From contig NZ_KE387152.1 of assembly GCF_000430505.1 (NCBI RefSeq), positions 571,413-635,412 of the forward strand: a stretch of 64,000 nucleotides of DNA. The letters run 5' to 3'. This stretch comes from Eisenibacter elegans DSM 3317 (GTDB taxonomy: Bacteria; Bacteroidota; Bacteroidia; Cytophagales; Microscillaceae). Each line of letters opens with the position of its first letter. Position 1 is the stretch's first letter. The notes under the pieces were generated by a model. The model did no database searches. It saw only the letters and a list, made by a program, of their open reading frames with translations, and was not told where the DNA came from. The translations under genes were made by a program, and so were the position numbers. Of the stretch, positions 9,382-18,124 are shown piece by piece.

Positions 9382-9591
9382 ATGAACAACTCAAAAGAAC
9401 AAAAAAACGACCTGAAGGATTACTTCAAGTTTGGCGAATTCTTCGGATATTTCCTCCGCGTATTCCGCCCCCACGATAGCCGCTACCCCAATAGCTTCAA
9501 CCTACGGATGATGCACGGCATCAACAAAATCTCCATCTTGATGTTCTTAATCTGTCTGATTGTTATCATCGTCCGAAGGGTGATGTGGTAG
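9382..9591 (+). CDS. small one-TM membrane protein (DUF6728-like)
   Basis: This 69-residue protein starts 10 bases after the ispG stop. It has a polar, lysine-rich head, then YFKFGEFFGYFLRVFRP, a conserved-looking SFNLRMMHGINKIS and one C-terminal membrane helix (about 50-65) ending in RRVMW. The pattern resembles a small family found widely in Bacteroidota (DUF6728, from memory), whose function is unknown. The tight spacing to ispG suggests co-transcription but not a shared function. Confidence 0.75.
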   Translation: MNNSKEQKNDLKDYFKFGEFFGYFLRVFRPHDSRYPNSFNLRMMHGINKISILMFLICLIVIIVRRVMW

Positions 9592-9593
9592 TT

Positions 9594-9734
9594 TACGATT
9601 TGGGATTGACGATTTGCGACATATGATTTTGAACCTACGATTAATCGTCAATCTGAAATCATCAATCCCAAATCGTCCCTCGTCAATCTGAAATCGTCAA
9701 TCCCAAATCATCAATCCCAAATCGTCAATCCCAA
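9594..9734. repeat. short direct and inverted repeats of an ATCGTCAATCCCAAAT-type unit
   Basis: The gap between the small membrane gene and porD is built almost entirely of variants of one 15-16 base unit (A/C)ATC(G/A)TCAATC(C/T)(C/G)AAAT. At least six copies run in one direction from about 9645, and two inverted copies lie at 9596-9618, so the region can fold into a long hairpin. The last unit runs directly into the ATG of porD at 9735. Confidence 0.8.
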
Positions 9735-10646
9735 ATGCGTTTGTACTCTCTCCTCATTGCTTGGATGTTGCTGACTTCGGGTTTGCTTAGCGCCCAAGAG
9801 CTAAACCTAGTAGTAACCGTAGATGCCACCCGTCTGATTACCCAGCAAGCAGCAGAGCGGCAGATTTTTGCCGATATGGAAAAAGCTATGTCCGATTTCA
9901 TCAACAAACGAGAGTGGACAACCGACCGCTTCCAAGCCCAAGAGCGCATTCAAGGTAAGCTACAAATCACCCTGACCGAGTCTCCTAGTCAAGGTTTTTT
10001 TAAGGGGACAGCACAGTTGCAGGTTACGCGTCCGGTGTTCAATACTACTTTTGAGACCGCTACCCTCAACTATATCGACCGCAACTTCGACATCCAATAC
10101 CTCCAAGGCCAGCCGCTGATATATAATGAAAACAGTTATACTGATGACCTTACTTCGATGTTGGCCTTTTATGCCTATGTTGTGTTGGCTATTGATTATG
10201 ATACTTTTAGTGAACTAGGTGGCGAACCTTGGGCACAAAAGGCCTTCGATATTGCCAACATCGCCCAGCAGTCGGGCAATATAGGGTGGCGCAGGGGGCA
10301 AGACAACCGCTCGCGTTTTTGGTTGGCCGAAAATCTGATGAGCCAACAACTCCGACCTTTTCGGGAGGGCTTGTACAAATATTACCGCCAAGGCTTCGAT
10401 CGCTGGCTGCTATACCCCGACAAGGCTCGCGAAAAAATGGCTGAGTTTATCTTTGATTTAGAAGAAGTCAACCGCTTGCGTCCCGATGCAGGATTGGTAA
10501 ACAGTTTTTTTGAATTCAAGACTAGCGAACTGCTCAATGTTTTTAAAGATACTCCGCTCGAAACCCGCAAGGAGCTGGTACGTGTGCTCAGTATTGTAGA
10601 TCCGGCGCGTACTGCCAACTGGGCGACCTTGGCGCAGGGTTTTTAG
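9735..10646 (+). CDS. porD: type IX secretion system protein PorD (DUF4835)
   Basis: This 303-residue exported protein has a signal peptide of 21 residues (ends LLSAQ) followed by ELNLVVTVDATR. Family landmarks of DUF4835/PorD are visible: EKAMSDFINKREWTTDRF, TRPVFNTTFETATLNY, the NENSYTDDLTSMLAFYAYVVLAIDYDTFS segment, and a C-terminal RPDAGLVNSFFEFKTSELLNVFKD. PorD is a periplasmic or outer-membrane-associated component needed for type IX secretion and gliding in Bacteroidota. The ATG directly follows a repeat-rich spacer and no promoter box is visible, so its transcription start is unclear. The neighbours are not T9SS genes; porQ is elsewhere in this window. Confidence 0.85.
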   Translation: MRLYSLLIAWMLLTSGLLSAQELNLVVTVDATRLITQQAAERQIFADMEKAMSDFINKREWTTDRFQAQERIQGKLQITLTESPSQGFFKGTAQLQVTRPVFNTTFETATLNYIDRNFDIQYLQGQPLIYNENSYTDDLTSMLAFYAYVVLAIDYDTFSELGGEPWAQKAFDIANIAQQSGNIGWRRGQDNRSRFWLAENLMSQQLRPFREGLYKYYRQGFDRWLLYPDKAREKMAEFIFDLEEVNRLRPDAGLVNSFFEFKTSELLNVFKDTPLETRKELVRVLSIVDPARTANWATLAQGF

Positions 10647-10656
10647 TCTTGGGTTC

Positions 10657-10664
10657 TATTTTTG
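10657..10664 (+). promoter_or_regulatory. -7 box of the EVE-domain gene
   Basis: TATTTTTG matches TAnnTTTG and lies 38 bases before the ATG at 10703. A TTG at 10629-10631 is slightly too far (25 bases) for a typical -33 element. Confidence 0.45.
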
Positions 10665-10702
10665 TAATGTTTATTTTCAAGACACACTTAAGCTGATGTT
10701 AT

Positions 10703-11113
10703 ATGAACTACTGGCTCGTAAAATCCGAACCTTATAAATATGCTTGGGCTGACTTGATACGTGATGGTCAAACCTTCTGGGACGGTGTTCGCAATTACCA
10801 AGCCCGCAACAACCTCCAAGCAATGAAAGTAGGTGATTTGGTGATGTATTACCACAGCAACGACGGAAAAGAAATCGTTGGCTATGCCAAAGTTGTCAAA
10901 GAGGCTTATCAAGACCCTACTACCGACGACAACCGTTGGGTAGTGGTAGATCTTGCCCCGGTAGAGGCATTGCCCAAACCTGTAACTTTGGAGCATATCA
11001 AAAATTCTGATAAATTAGGGGATATTGCACTCATCAAGCAGCCACGCCTATCGGTAATGCCGCTCAAACAAGAAGAATTTGATGCCATCCTCGAAATCTC
11101 TAATCATTTGTAG
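10703..11113 (+). CDS. EVE-domain protein
   Basis: This 136-residue protein is a single EVE domain, part of the PUA superfamily. It opens with MNYWLVKSEPYKYAWADL, then TFWDGVRNYQARNNLQAMKVGDLVMYYHS and later IALIKQPRLSVMPLKQEEFDAIL, all family hallmarks. EVE domains bind modified bases in DNA or RNA; the human homologue is THYN1. In bacteria they are either stand-alone housekeeping proteins or parts of restriction systems; here it stands alone with no restriction genes near, which favours the former. Its 3' end overlaps the next gene by 32 bases in another frame. Confidence 0.9.
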   Translation: MNYWLVKSEPYKYAWADLIRDGQTFWDGVRNYQARNNLQAMKVGDLVMYYHSNDGKEIVGYAKVVKEAYQDPTTDDNRWVVVDLAPVEALPKPVTLEHIKNSDKLGDIALIKQPRLSVMPLKQEEFDAILEISNHL

Positions 11114-12569
11114 CCTACTATCCATTTTAGGACAATTTGGAGGGGCAGCGCTCAGCGCACAAACACAGGCCGACAGCAGCGAGGCCTTACCCTACAAACC
11201 CCGCATAGAGTTTGTGCTCAACAATACGTCGAGCTATGAGCTGATGCCTACCGATACTGTGGGTTGGGTGCTGATGCAGCGTCAAACTGCTCGGCAGTAT
11301 CAGTTTGCCAAATATGATCGTTCGCTTAACGTCTTGTGGGAGACAGCCCTCCAACTCCCACACGATGCGTCTTTTATAGGCCATAGCTATCACGCGCCAC
11401 ACCTTTGGCTGCTTTATGAAGATAGTTGGCGGCGCACCAAATACTGTGTCCGCATCAATACAGAGTTGGGTTCTTTGCAAGTAGAAGCGCTCAACCTTAC
11501 ACGCGAAACTAGTATTGAGCAGTGGCAGGCCGTAGACGACGGTCTGTATCTGCTGGCTTCTCTGCGCAATCAACCGCTTTTGATTTATTTGCCTGAAGAC
11601 AATCTGGGGGAGGCCAAGTTGAATCATCTTGAACACAAAGGCAACTTACAGGTTCATACAATCCAACGCGACGAACAAACAGGATACCTTCTCCTGACGG
11701 CAGCATATAGCTACCGTGTGCGCGAAACCGGTCTGATTTTTAGGGCATACCAAAACGGCGCTTTGCGCCACGAGCAAACATTGGTTTCTGATGACGAACA
11801 TCATCTCCTGAGTGGCTATTGGCTTTTTTTTCCACAGTTGGGCAAGGTTATCTTGATAGGTTTATATGCGCAAATGCCTCGGGGCGCTGCCCAAGGTGTT
11901 TTCTTTGCCGAAACCAACAATCCCGAACAAGCCCCCCGATTCCGGTACTTTCACTTTGATGATTTTGTACAGTATTTTGCCAATATGCCCACCAAACGCT
12001 ATGCATCAATGCGCAAAAAAATCCAACAAAAACGCGCCAAAGACAAGCATCTACTCTATACCTTGGCTACCACGATGACCCGGCCACAGGTGTCGGGTAA
12101 TCATTTGGCCGTTCAGATGGCCTTTGCCCGAAGGGAGCAACGCCGTGTGCCGGTGTCGGGTACTTTGTCGCGCAGCCCCCTGTCATTGGTGTATGAGTGG
12201 CGCTTTAGTCACGCACTGATAGGCATTTGGCACACACAGACTGGCAGGCTCGAAGCCGAAGCCAATACCCCTCTTGGTGAGGCCATTTACCCCGAGCTCG
12301 AAGCTATCGCCGCTTGGGACTTTAGAGGGCTCGAAAGCTATACCCTCTACCATAACCTGAATACTTATTATTGGCAGCACAACCTGCCCGAAAAATCTAT
12401 CATCCGAAAGCGGCCAATGGATGGCAACAGTGTTGGTGAGAAGGCTATTGCTCTCAATTATATCAAAATGCACCCACTAGGAGCGGGGACATTTTTGTGT
12501 TGGGGGGAACAACAGATACGCAGGGGGCAAGACAAAAAGGTGTTTTTTGTAGAATTGATTCAGTTTTAA
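11082..12569 (+). CDS. exported protein of unknown function
   Basis: The best start is ATG 11082 (a TTG sits one codon upstream), inside the last codons of the EVE gene, which suggests translational coupling. The 495-residue product has a signal peptide of about 27 residues ending LSAQ. The mature protein begins SSYELMPTDTVGWVLMQRQT and shows repeated strand-rich stretches with WLLYEDSW, GYLLLTAAYSYR and GTFLCWGEQQ, suggesting a WD/kelch-like or beta-propeller-type fold, but I do not recognise a family. No catalytic motif or sorting domain is seen. Confidence 0.7.
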   Translation: MPSSKSLIICSLLSILGQFGGAALSAQTQADSSEALPYKPRIEFVLNNTSSYELMPTDTVGWVLMQRQTARQYQFAKYDRSLNVLWETALQLPHDASFIGHSYHAPHLWLLYEDSWRRTKYCVRINTELGSLQVEALNLTRETSIEQWQAVDDGLYLLASLRNQPLLIYLPEDNLGEAKLNHLEHKGNLQVHTIQRDEQTGYLLLTAAYSYRVRETGLIFRAYQNGALRHEQTLVSDDEHHLLSGYWLFFPQLGKVILIGLYAQMPRGAAQGVFFAETNNPEQAPRFRYFHFDDFVQYFANMPTKRYASMRKKIQQKRAKDKHLLYTLATTMTRPQVSGNHLAVQMAFARREQRRVPVSGTLSRSPLSLVYEWRFSHALIGIWHTQTGRLEAEANTPLGEAIYPELEAIAAWDFRGLESYTLYHNLNTYYWQHNLPEKSIIRKRPMDGNSVGEKAIALNYIKMHPLGAGTFLCWGEQQIRRGQDKKVFFVELIQF

Positions 12570-12647
12570 TCTAGCTTTGTAGCCGGAAGAGCCCTTATTT
12601 GCTGCAAGCCACACACGCGTATCACCAAAACAGGGTACTACTAGAAG

Positions 12648-13535
12648 CTACTGCCCCTGTTGCCACGAACAATACTGATCAAAATACTGTTGGGCATTCG
12701 TATAGCCTAGGCTGATGGCCTTGCGCCAATCATCACAGGCTTCGGCCTCGCGCCCTGTGGCTACCAACGCTACCCCACGGTTGAAATAGTTGATGGGATC
12801 TGTGGGAGCAAGGACAAGGCAGTACTCAAAATCTTCTAGGGCTTTGGGATAATTTTTGAGCATATAGTAAGCATGTCCACGGTCGAGGTAGGCCATCGTA
12901 TAATCATCTTGTAGGCTGATAGCCCTGTCAAAATCCTCGATTGCTTTTTCGTATTGTTTGGAGGAGGAGAGCATCCGGCCACGGGTGTAGTAAGCCACGG
13001 CTCTGTTGGGTCTTATGTTGATATAGTTTTGCAATGCTTGTAGGCCAGCAGCACGATTGCCGAGGCTGTATAGCAAACTGGCGCGGTTGAGGGTAGCAGG
13101 TTCATTGTCTGCTTGGAGCGAAAGCGCCTTTTCATAGTCAGCGAGCGCTGCGCTGTCTTTTTGGAGCAACTCATAATTATAGCCCCTTTGCACATAAGCA
13201 TCGACATAGTCTGGCTTGATGGCCAAGGTCTGGTGTAGGTACTTGATAGCCTCCTGATAATCTTCCTTACGATTGGCCACAAGCGCCATATTGAAGCGGG
13301 CGGCATACGCCTCAGGGTCTTGGCTCAAGATTTGCCCATAGAGCTGTGCGGCCTTGTCATAGTCTCCGGCTTCGAAGGCATCGTTTCCTTCTTCATATAG
13401 CTGTTGGAACAAGGCTTCTTTGTCTTCGCCCGGCTTACAAGCGCCTACAAATAAGACTAAAAGCCAAAAACATCCCAAAATACGGATTGTGTTTGCGGCA
13501 GAAGTTAGGATGGACAATGCTTGGGAATAGTGCAT
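12648..13535 (-). CDS. TPR-repeat lipoprotein
   Basis: The start at 13535 gives a 295-residue protein with a hydrophobic signal (about 18-30) and lipobox VGAC (Cys33); an upstream in-frame start at 13598 only adds a leader. From residue 45 the protein is a chain of about six or seven TPR units, for example EGNDAFEAGDYDKAAQLYGQIL, RGYNYELLQKDSAALADYEKAL and RGHAYYMLKNYPKALEDFEYCL, ending in EACDDWRKAISLGYTNAQQYFDQYC. TPR lipoproteins serve as scaffolds at the membrane; partners are unknown. The gene is divergent from the next TPR lipoprotein, and the two share a C-terminal signature (a CxxWxxA helix), suggesting an old duplication. Confidence 0.85.
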   Translation of the reverse strand: MHYSQALSILTSAANTIRILGCFWLLVLFVGACKPGEDKEALFQQLYEEGNDAFEAGDYDKAAQLYGQILSQDPEAYAARFNMALVANRKEDYQEAIKYLHQTLAIKPDYVDAYVQRGYNYELLQKDSAALADYEKALSLQADNEPATLNRASLLYSLGNRAAGLQALQNYINIRPNRAVAYYTRGRMLSSSKQYEKAIEDFDRAISLQDDYTMAYLDRGHAYYMLKNYPKALEDFEYCLVLAPTDPINYFNRGVALVATGREAEACDDWRKAISLGYTNAQQYFDQYCSWQQGQ

Positions 13536-13714
13536 AAGTGCGTGGTTTTTTATTATTTTGTATGAGCGAAGCCAAAAAGCCTCCAGCGGGATAATCAATG
13601 GCAGGAGAGTGTCTGAAAATCAGTGGGTTGAATTTGGGCGCAACCCTACATACAACCATCAACAGGCCTAAGCCTTGTCTCATTGAGCCAGCCCTGTAAT
13701 GCAAAAATACAAAG

Positions 13715-14368
13715 ATGAGCTTATCTACAAAAAAAGCCCCCATAGTCTTATTACTAATTTTGGCCCTTTGGGCTTGTGAAGAACAGACTTCCCCCCCGAA
13801 AATTTCGGTGGAGACTGTGCGTGCGCCTTTGCGCCCTAGCGATACCTTGGGGCTAGACACAGCCCTACGAATAAGTGCTCCGGCGGCGCTCGACACGATG
13901 AGTGTATCTTTGCGAAGGCGCTACTGGAGCTACCTACAAGATGGCTTTGAAGCGCTGCGAGAAGAAGATTTTGAGGCAGCTATACAAGCTTATGATTCGG
14001 CTTTGGGGATTTTGCCAACGGCTGTAGGGTACTTCAACAAAGGGTATGCCCTGAAAAAGCGCAATAAATTCCCCCAAGCAATCGAATCTTTTGGGAAAGC
14101 CTTGGCCTATGATAGTACTTATGTCGACGCATATTACAACAGAGGCTTGGCACAAGAGGGGCTCAAACAATGGGAAAAAGCCCTTGACGACTATGGGGCG
14201 GCCTTGCGCTATAACCCGGAATACAGCGCTGCTTGGTTGCGCAGGGGGGATGTTTGGATGCAAATACGCCCGCCACGCCCCGATAGTGCCTGTGCTGCTT
14301 GGCAACAAGCGGCAAGGCTGGCGCATCCCCAGGCAGGCTCACGTCTCAAAAGCCAAGGATGCCGGTAA
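13715..14368 (+). CDS. short TPR-repeat lipoprotein
   Basis: This 217-residue lipoprotein has a signal ending in LWAC (Cys21). After a 50-residue linker come about three TPR units from residue 70 (QDGFEALREEDFEAAIQAYDSAL, NKGYALKKRNKFPQAIESFGKAL, NRGLAQEGLKQWEKALDDYGAAL) and a CAAWQQAARL terminal helix. It is divergent from the larger TPR lipoprotein at 12648-13535, so both may be regulated from the 180-base spacer. Function is unknown beyond protein binding expected for TPRs. Confidence 0.8.
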   Translation: MSLSTKKAPIVLLLILALWACEEQTSPPKISVETVRAPLRPSDTLGLDTALRISAPAALDTMSVSLRRRYWSYLQDGFEALREEDFEAAIQAYDSALGILPTAVGYFNKGYALKKRNKFPQAIESFGKALAYDSTYVDAYYNRGLAQEGLKQWEKALDDYGAALRYNPEYSAAWLRRGDVWMQIRPPRPDSACAAWQQAARLAHPQAGSRLKSQGCR

Positions 14369-14414
14369 CACGCGCTCGAACTATGCTTTATCGACACCAA
14401 AACACGATTTCTAT

Positions 14415-14573
14415 ATGCAAACACTCCTTTATTGCTTGTCCGCCTTGTTTTTATTTGCCTCCACACCCGACAATACTGAGGCCGAGCTTCGCCGTTTTAC
14501 TTACCTGATGTTGGGCTCTTTTGTGATAGTGGCTGCTGTCTGGTTGATTGTATGGTTGCGTAGGCGCAGATAA
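14415..14573 (+). CDS. small membrane protein, 52 residues
   Basis: A short frame starts at ATG 14415 (longer in-frame ATGs upstream lie inside the TPR gene and give an unlikely leader). The product has a cleavable-looking or TM N-terminus (LLYCLSALFLFAS), an acidic TPDNTEAE stretch, a second hydrophobic helix (YLMLGSFVIVAAVWLIVWL) and a basic RRRR tail. This layout is common in tiny Bacteroidota membrane proteins. No family is recognised, and it could be spurious, but the hydrophobic segments and spacing of 46 bases after the TPR gene support it. Confidence 0.5.
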   Translation: MQTLLYCLSALFLFASTPDNTEAELRRFTYLMLGSFVIVAAVWLIVWLRRRR

Positions 14574-14592
14574 ACGCCCGCCGCTAGTGTAG

Positions 14593-15855
14593 TTATTCGG
14601 CAACAGCCTTGAGCTGACAGCTCAGCACGCCTTTGATTTGCGCCTGCCCATCCTTTGTTTGTAGGTCTATCGTGCCACAGAGATAGGTGTCGCTGAGGTA
14701 GTGTACATAGAGTTGCCCCTCTTGCTCAGCGAGGATATTGGTGCCGCTTTTGTTCCTAAAGCTGGCAACCGCAGTAGGTGTTTGTCCTAGGGTAGGGGTA
14801 TAAAACCTAAAAGCATAGCTTCCTATTGATAGGGGAGCTTGGTGTGTGCCGCGTATAGTGAGTGTCAGAATCGCATCTTCAGGGTTGGCGGGTAGGTTGT
14901 AGGGGCGGTCGCGGAAGTTGGCCATCAGTAGTGTCAACACAGGATAGCCCTCGGTATCGCTGAGGTTGACATCTACTGCGCCAAGCTTGAATTCGTGATT
15001 GCTCCAATAACCTAGTTTGAGTGCCAAATCTGTTGCCACACAATGCTCGGCCTGTCCTTGGGGTTGAGTGGGCAAGCCAAGTGGTGCATTATTGACAATG
15101 TTGAGGGTATAGTAGCTCAGGTCAGTGGCTGGATAAATGATATTAGCTTCATCTTCTTTGGCCTTATCGACCTCCTTGAGATTCAGATAAAGGCTGGCAA
15201 TAGGATAGCCCAAGAGCAAAATACCCCAGACGGGCACAATGACCAACCCGCTGGTAAATTCTGGCCCCAACACCACTACAGCCTCATCGCGCAGCCCCTG
15301 AAGCTTGAAGGAGTTGATATAAAAATAGCAGGTATTGACAAAGGCCAAGCCCATCGGCAGCCACCGATACCAAGGCAAGCTGAGGATACGATGCCAAGCC
15401 TCGTAGCCATACATAGTGAAATTGAGTAAGATACCACAAACCACCAAGTAGCCCACAACTACGTCTGCTGTCAATTCGGAAGTAGATTGGGTATTGAAAA
15501 ATACCTTGAAAATCAGCATGCCTATCCACAAGGCGTTCATCTCAATCACAAAAGCCATCACACACCCCGACCAAAAGTCAAACTTGACTCCCATCCAATA
15601 CATCAACAGTAGCAACACCGGGGTGTCGACAATGGCGATAAAAATCCAAAAATCATTTAGAGGCGCTGTGGCCAGACGAATGGTAAAGAAGGCGAAGGCA
15701 CTCATAAACATCATCACAAGTGCGGCAAAGACAATATTCCCACCGTCTGGAAAAGGGATTCGCCCACGAAGATTGGACAAAAAATACCCCAAAACAGTCA
15801 AGCCGGGCAACAACGCAATATTGAGGTAATAGAAAAATTTGAGCGTATGAGTCAT
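14593..15855 (-). CDS. multi-spanning membrane protein with a C-terminal soluble domain, unknown
   Basis: This 420-residue protein has about seven hydrophobic segments in its first 240 residues, beginning FFYYLNIALLPGLTVLGYFL, and including WIFIAIVDTPVLLLLMYWM and VVVGYLVVCGILLNFTMYGY. It is followed by a roughly 180-residue strand-rich domain (residues 245-420: ATDLSYYTLNIVNN, VATDLALKLGYWSNHEFKLGAVDVNLSD, YLCGTIDLQTKDGQAQIKGVLSC). The second half looks like a beta-sandwich. I recognise neither part as a named family. It is convergent with the small membrane protein gene and divergent from mscS, so it is probably its own unit. Confidence 0.75.
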   Translation of the reverse strand: MTHTLKFFYYLNIALLPGLTVLGYFLSNLRGRIPFPDGGNIVFAALVMMFMSAFAFFTIRLATAPLNDFWIFIAIVDTPVLLLLMYWMGVKFDFWSGCVMAFVIEMNALWIGMLIFKVFFNTQSTSELTADVVVGYLVVCGILLNFTMYGYEAWHRILSLPWYRWLPMGLAFVNTCYFYINSFKLQGLRDEAVVVLGPEFTSGLVIVPVWGILLLGYPIASLYLNLKEVDKAKEDEANIIYPATDLSYYTLNIVNNAPLGLPTQPQGQAEHCVATDLALKLGYWSNHEFKLGAVDVNLSDTEGYPVLTLLMANFRDRPYNLPANPEDAILTLTIRGTHQAPLSIGSYAFRFYTPTLGQTPTAVASFRNKSGTNILAEQEGQLYVHYLSDTYLCGTIDLQTKDGQAQIKGVLSCQLKAVAE

Positions 15856-15930
15856 TGAGGTTTAGCTTAGAGGTGTAGACTTGAGGTTTATACGCAGCAC
15901 TGAGCACAGAGGTTTGTTGTTTAGGAGGGC

Positions 15931-15961
15931 TTGTCATCCCTTCCTAAATTATGTACCTTTG
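15931..15961 (+). promoter_or_regulatory. promoter of the MscS-type channel gene
   Basis: TTG at 15931-15933 and TACCTTTG at 15954-15961 are 20 bases apart, a good match to the Bacteroidota consensus. The ATG at 16019 lies 57 bases downstream of the -7 box. Confidence 0.6.
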
Positions 15962-16018
15962 TAGAGCTACTTTTTTTTGTAGCGGCAACTTGCCAACTAC
16001 CAAACCTTCTAAGTTGAT

Positions 16019-18070
16019 ATGCGCTACTGTTGTAAAGTTTTTGCCATTGTATTTTTGATGACCTTGTGGCTTGCTACCGAGCTGAAAGCCCAAAAGCTCC
16101 CCATAGACCCGGCGCGCCAACAAGCACAGCTCAGCAGCCCTTATGAGACCACGTATAGTTTTTTGTATTTTTTGCAAAGCGATAGTTATCAAATAGAAGA
16201 GGCTCTGCGAACACTCAACAAACCCGATGGCTTTACACAGCGTGAGGTAGAGCTATTGGCCAAACAATTGCGGGAAATTTTAGAAGACGAACGTATTTAC
16301 CAACAACTCGACAGCTTCCCCAAAACTGCGGATTATTACGACAGCCTCAGCAGAGTACGGGTATTTCGCCCTTTCGATTCTCTTCCAGAAATCTATCTTT
16401 TCCGCAATGCTGGTAGCGAAGACTGGCTTTTTTCGGCCAATACTTTGCGTGCAGTGCGGGGGATGTACCGTCAGAAATTCCCCGACCGAGCCCGCCAACG
16501 AGAAGCCGGTATAGACCTCAGCTCCCCATATCATACTTTGTATACCTTTGTCAGCAATTTGAGGGTCGAAGACTTTGAGCCTGATGTGGCGGCTTATGCC
16601 CTAGATGCAGATGAATATTCGGAGCGAGACCGAATGCGACTGGCTGTCAAGCTCAAGCAAATTCTGGATGGTAAGGGTATCGTGATTAACCTAGAAAAAA
16701 TACCGCGCCAGCCCCACTACCGAGATACCGTTAGGGGGCAAGAGGTATATGTTATCAGCAATTTGATACCAGATGTATACCTTATCAAAAAAGATCGGCG
16801 ATGGCTTTTTTCTGCCGAAACAGTAGCACGTATCGACCGCCTACACAACGAGGTATACCCGTTTGGCCTAGACACCTTGCTCTCGATAGTACCCAAGAGA
16901 GGGCATTATAAAATCTTAGGAATAGAGCTTTGGAAGTATATCGGTATCGGGATAATGTTGCTTGGAGCGCTGTTGTTACACAAGGCGCTTAACTATCTGT
17001 TTGGGTTTTTGATTGTAGAGTTTTTGCATAGGTATGTCAAAATTCATTTACTCAAGCGCTTTATAGCAGACATCACTAGGCCGCTAAGCCTGTGGATTTT
17101 GTTTCAGATATTGTATGCACTGATTCCTATCTTCCAACTGCCGGTCAATCTGACCTTCTACCTGATGCTCTTCTTGCGCATCTCGCTGCCTATCTTTGTG
17201 GTGATGATTCTCTACAATCTCATCAACGCCCTCAGTGCATATCTGGAGCGCATTACGGCCAGAACAGCCAACACGCTCGATGACCAACTCTTGCCGCTGG
17301 CACGCAAAACACTGAAGATAATTGTGGTATCGGGAGGGGTGCTTTTTGTCTTAGACCTGCTGAACTTCAATATCACAGCCCTGCTCGCCGGTCTGTCTAT
17401 TGGTGGTATTGCTTTTGCACTTGCCGCCCAAGATACCATCAAAAACCTCTTTGGTTCGATTACTATTTTTGTAGATCGCCCTTTCCAAGTAGGCGATTGG
17501 ATTGTGGGCGACAGGGTCGACGGCTTGGTCGAAGAGATTGGTTTTCGCTCCACAAGGGTGCGGACTTTCAACAACTCGCTGATTTATATCCCCAATGGGC
17601 GCTTGGCCGATATGACTATCGACAATATGGGGATGCGGATTTATCGCCGCTATAACACTAAACTCGCTATTACTTATGACACACCGCCTGAGCTGATAGA
17701 AGCATTTGTGTATGGATTGCGCAAGCTCATTGAGCTACACCCCCAAACGCGCAAGGATCTCTATCACGTGTATTTCAATGAGTTTGGCAGCGACTCGCTC
17801 AACATCTTGTTTGTTACCTTTTTTCCCGTACCTGACTTCACCCAAGAACACACTGCCCGACAGGATCTGAACCTTTCTATCCTCAAGTTGGCCAAGGAGT
17901 TGGGAATCCGATTTGCTTTCCCAACACAAACGCTCCACATCGAAGAAGTACCCGGGCAAGAGAGTCTTACACCACAATACGGCGCATTGGAAAATAACGC
18001 TTTGCGCCAGCAGGTAGACCAATGGATTACGGTAGTACATCAGCAGAATGGCAAAGGAAAGACAGCATAG
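16019..18070 (+). CDS. MscS-family mechanosensitive channel with a duplicated periplasmic domain
   Basis: MscS-type channels open under membrane tension and release solutes during osmotic downshock. The 683-residue product has a signal peptide (cut near ELKAQ, residue 25), a periplasmic region, several membrane helices (about 305-335, 355-405, 432-470) and a cytosolic MscS domain. The pore helix and beta domain are clear: LLAGLSIGGIAFALAAQDTIKN (456-475), then GSITIFVDRPFQVGDWI and GLVEEIGFRSTRVRTFNNSLIYIPNGRLAD. The periplasmic part consists of two tandem units of about 120 residues (39-157 and 168-284), each opening with SSPY(E/H)T and ending in (D/R)WLFSA followed by a helix. This unit is not one I can name. 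The gene has its own promoter. Confidence 0.88.
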   Translation: MRYCCKVFAIVFLMTLWLATELKAQKLPIDPARQQAQLSSPYETTYSFLYFLQSDSYQIEEALRTLNKPDGFTQREVELLAKQLREILEDERIYQQLDSFPKTADYYDSLSRVRVFRPFDSLPEIYLFRNAGSEDWLFSANTLRAVRGMYRQKFPDRARQREAGIDLSSPYHTLYTFVSNLRVEDFEPDVAAYALDADEYSERDRMRLAVKLKQILDGKGIVINLEKIPRQPHYRDTVRGQEVYVISNLIPDVYLIKKDRRWLFSAETVARIDRLHNEVYPFGLDTLLSIVPKRGHYKILGIELWKYIGIGIMLLGALLLHKALNYLFGFLIVEFLHRYVKIHLLKRFIADITRPLSLWILFQILYALIPIFQLPVNLTFYLMLFLRISLPIFVVMILYNLINALSAYLERITARTANTLDDQLLPLARKTLKIIVVSGGVLFVLDLLNFNITALLAGLSIGGIAFALAAQDTIKNLFGSITIFVDRPFQVGDWIVGDRVDGLVEEIGFRSTRVRTFNNSLIYIPNGRLADMTIDNMGMRIYRRYNTKLAITYDTPPELIEAFVYGLRKLIELHPQTRKDLYHVYFNEFGSDSLNILFVTFFPVPDFTQEHTARQDLNLSILKLAKELGIRFAFPTQTLHIEEVPGQESLTPQYGALENNALRQQVDQWITVVHQQNGKGKTA

Positions 18071-18124
18071 CAGGCCACTGGACTTTCGTCGTTGTGTGCT
18101 TATTTTGCTCCCTTGTTATTGAAA

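Noticed and set aside
9594-9734. CRISPR-like array
   Set aside because: The repeat units are contiguous or separated by only a few bases, degenerate and partly inverted; there are no spacers of uniform length and no cas genes.
11079-11113. Overlap of the EVE gene and the following exported-protein gene as a fusion or frameshift
   Set aside because: Both proteins are complete: the EVE domain ends normally and the next has its own signal peptide, so this is an ordinary short gene overlap.
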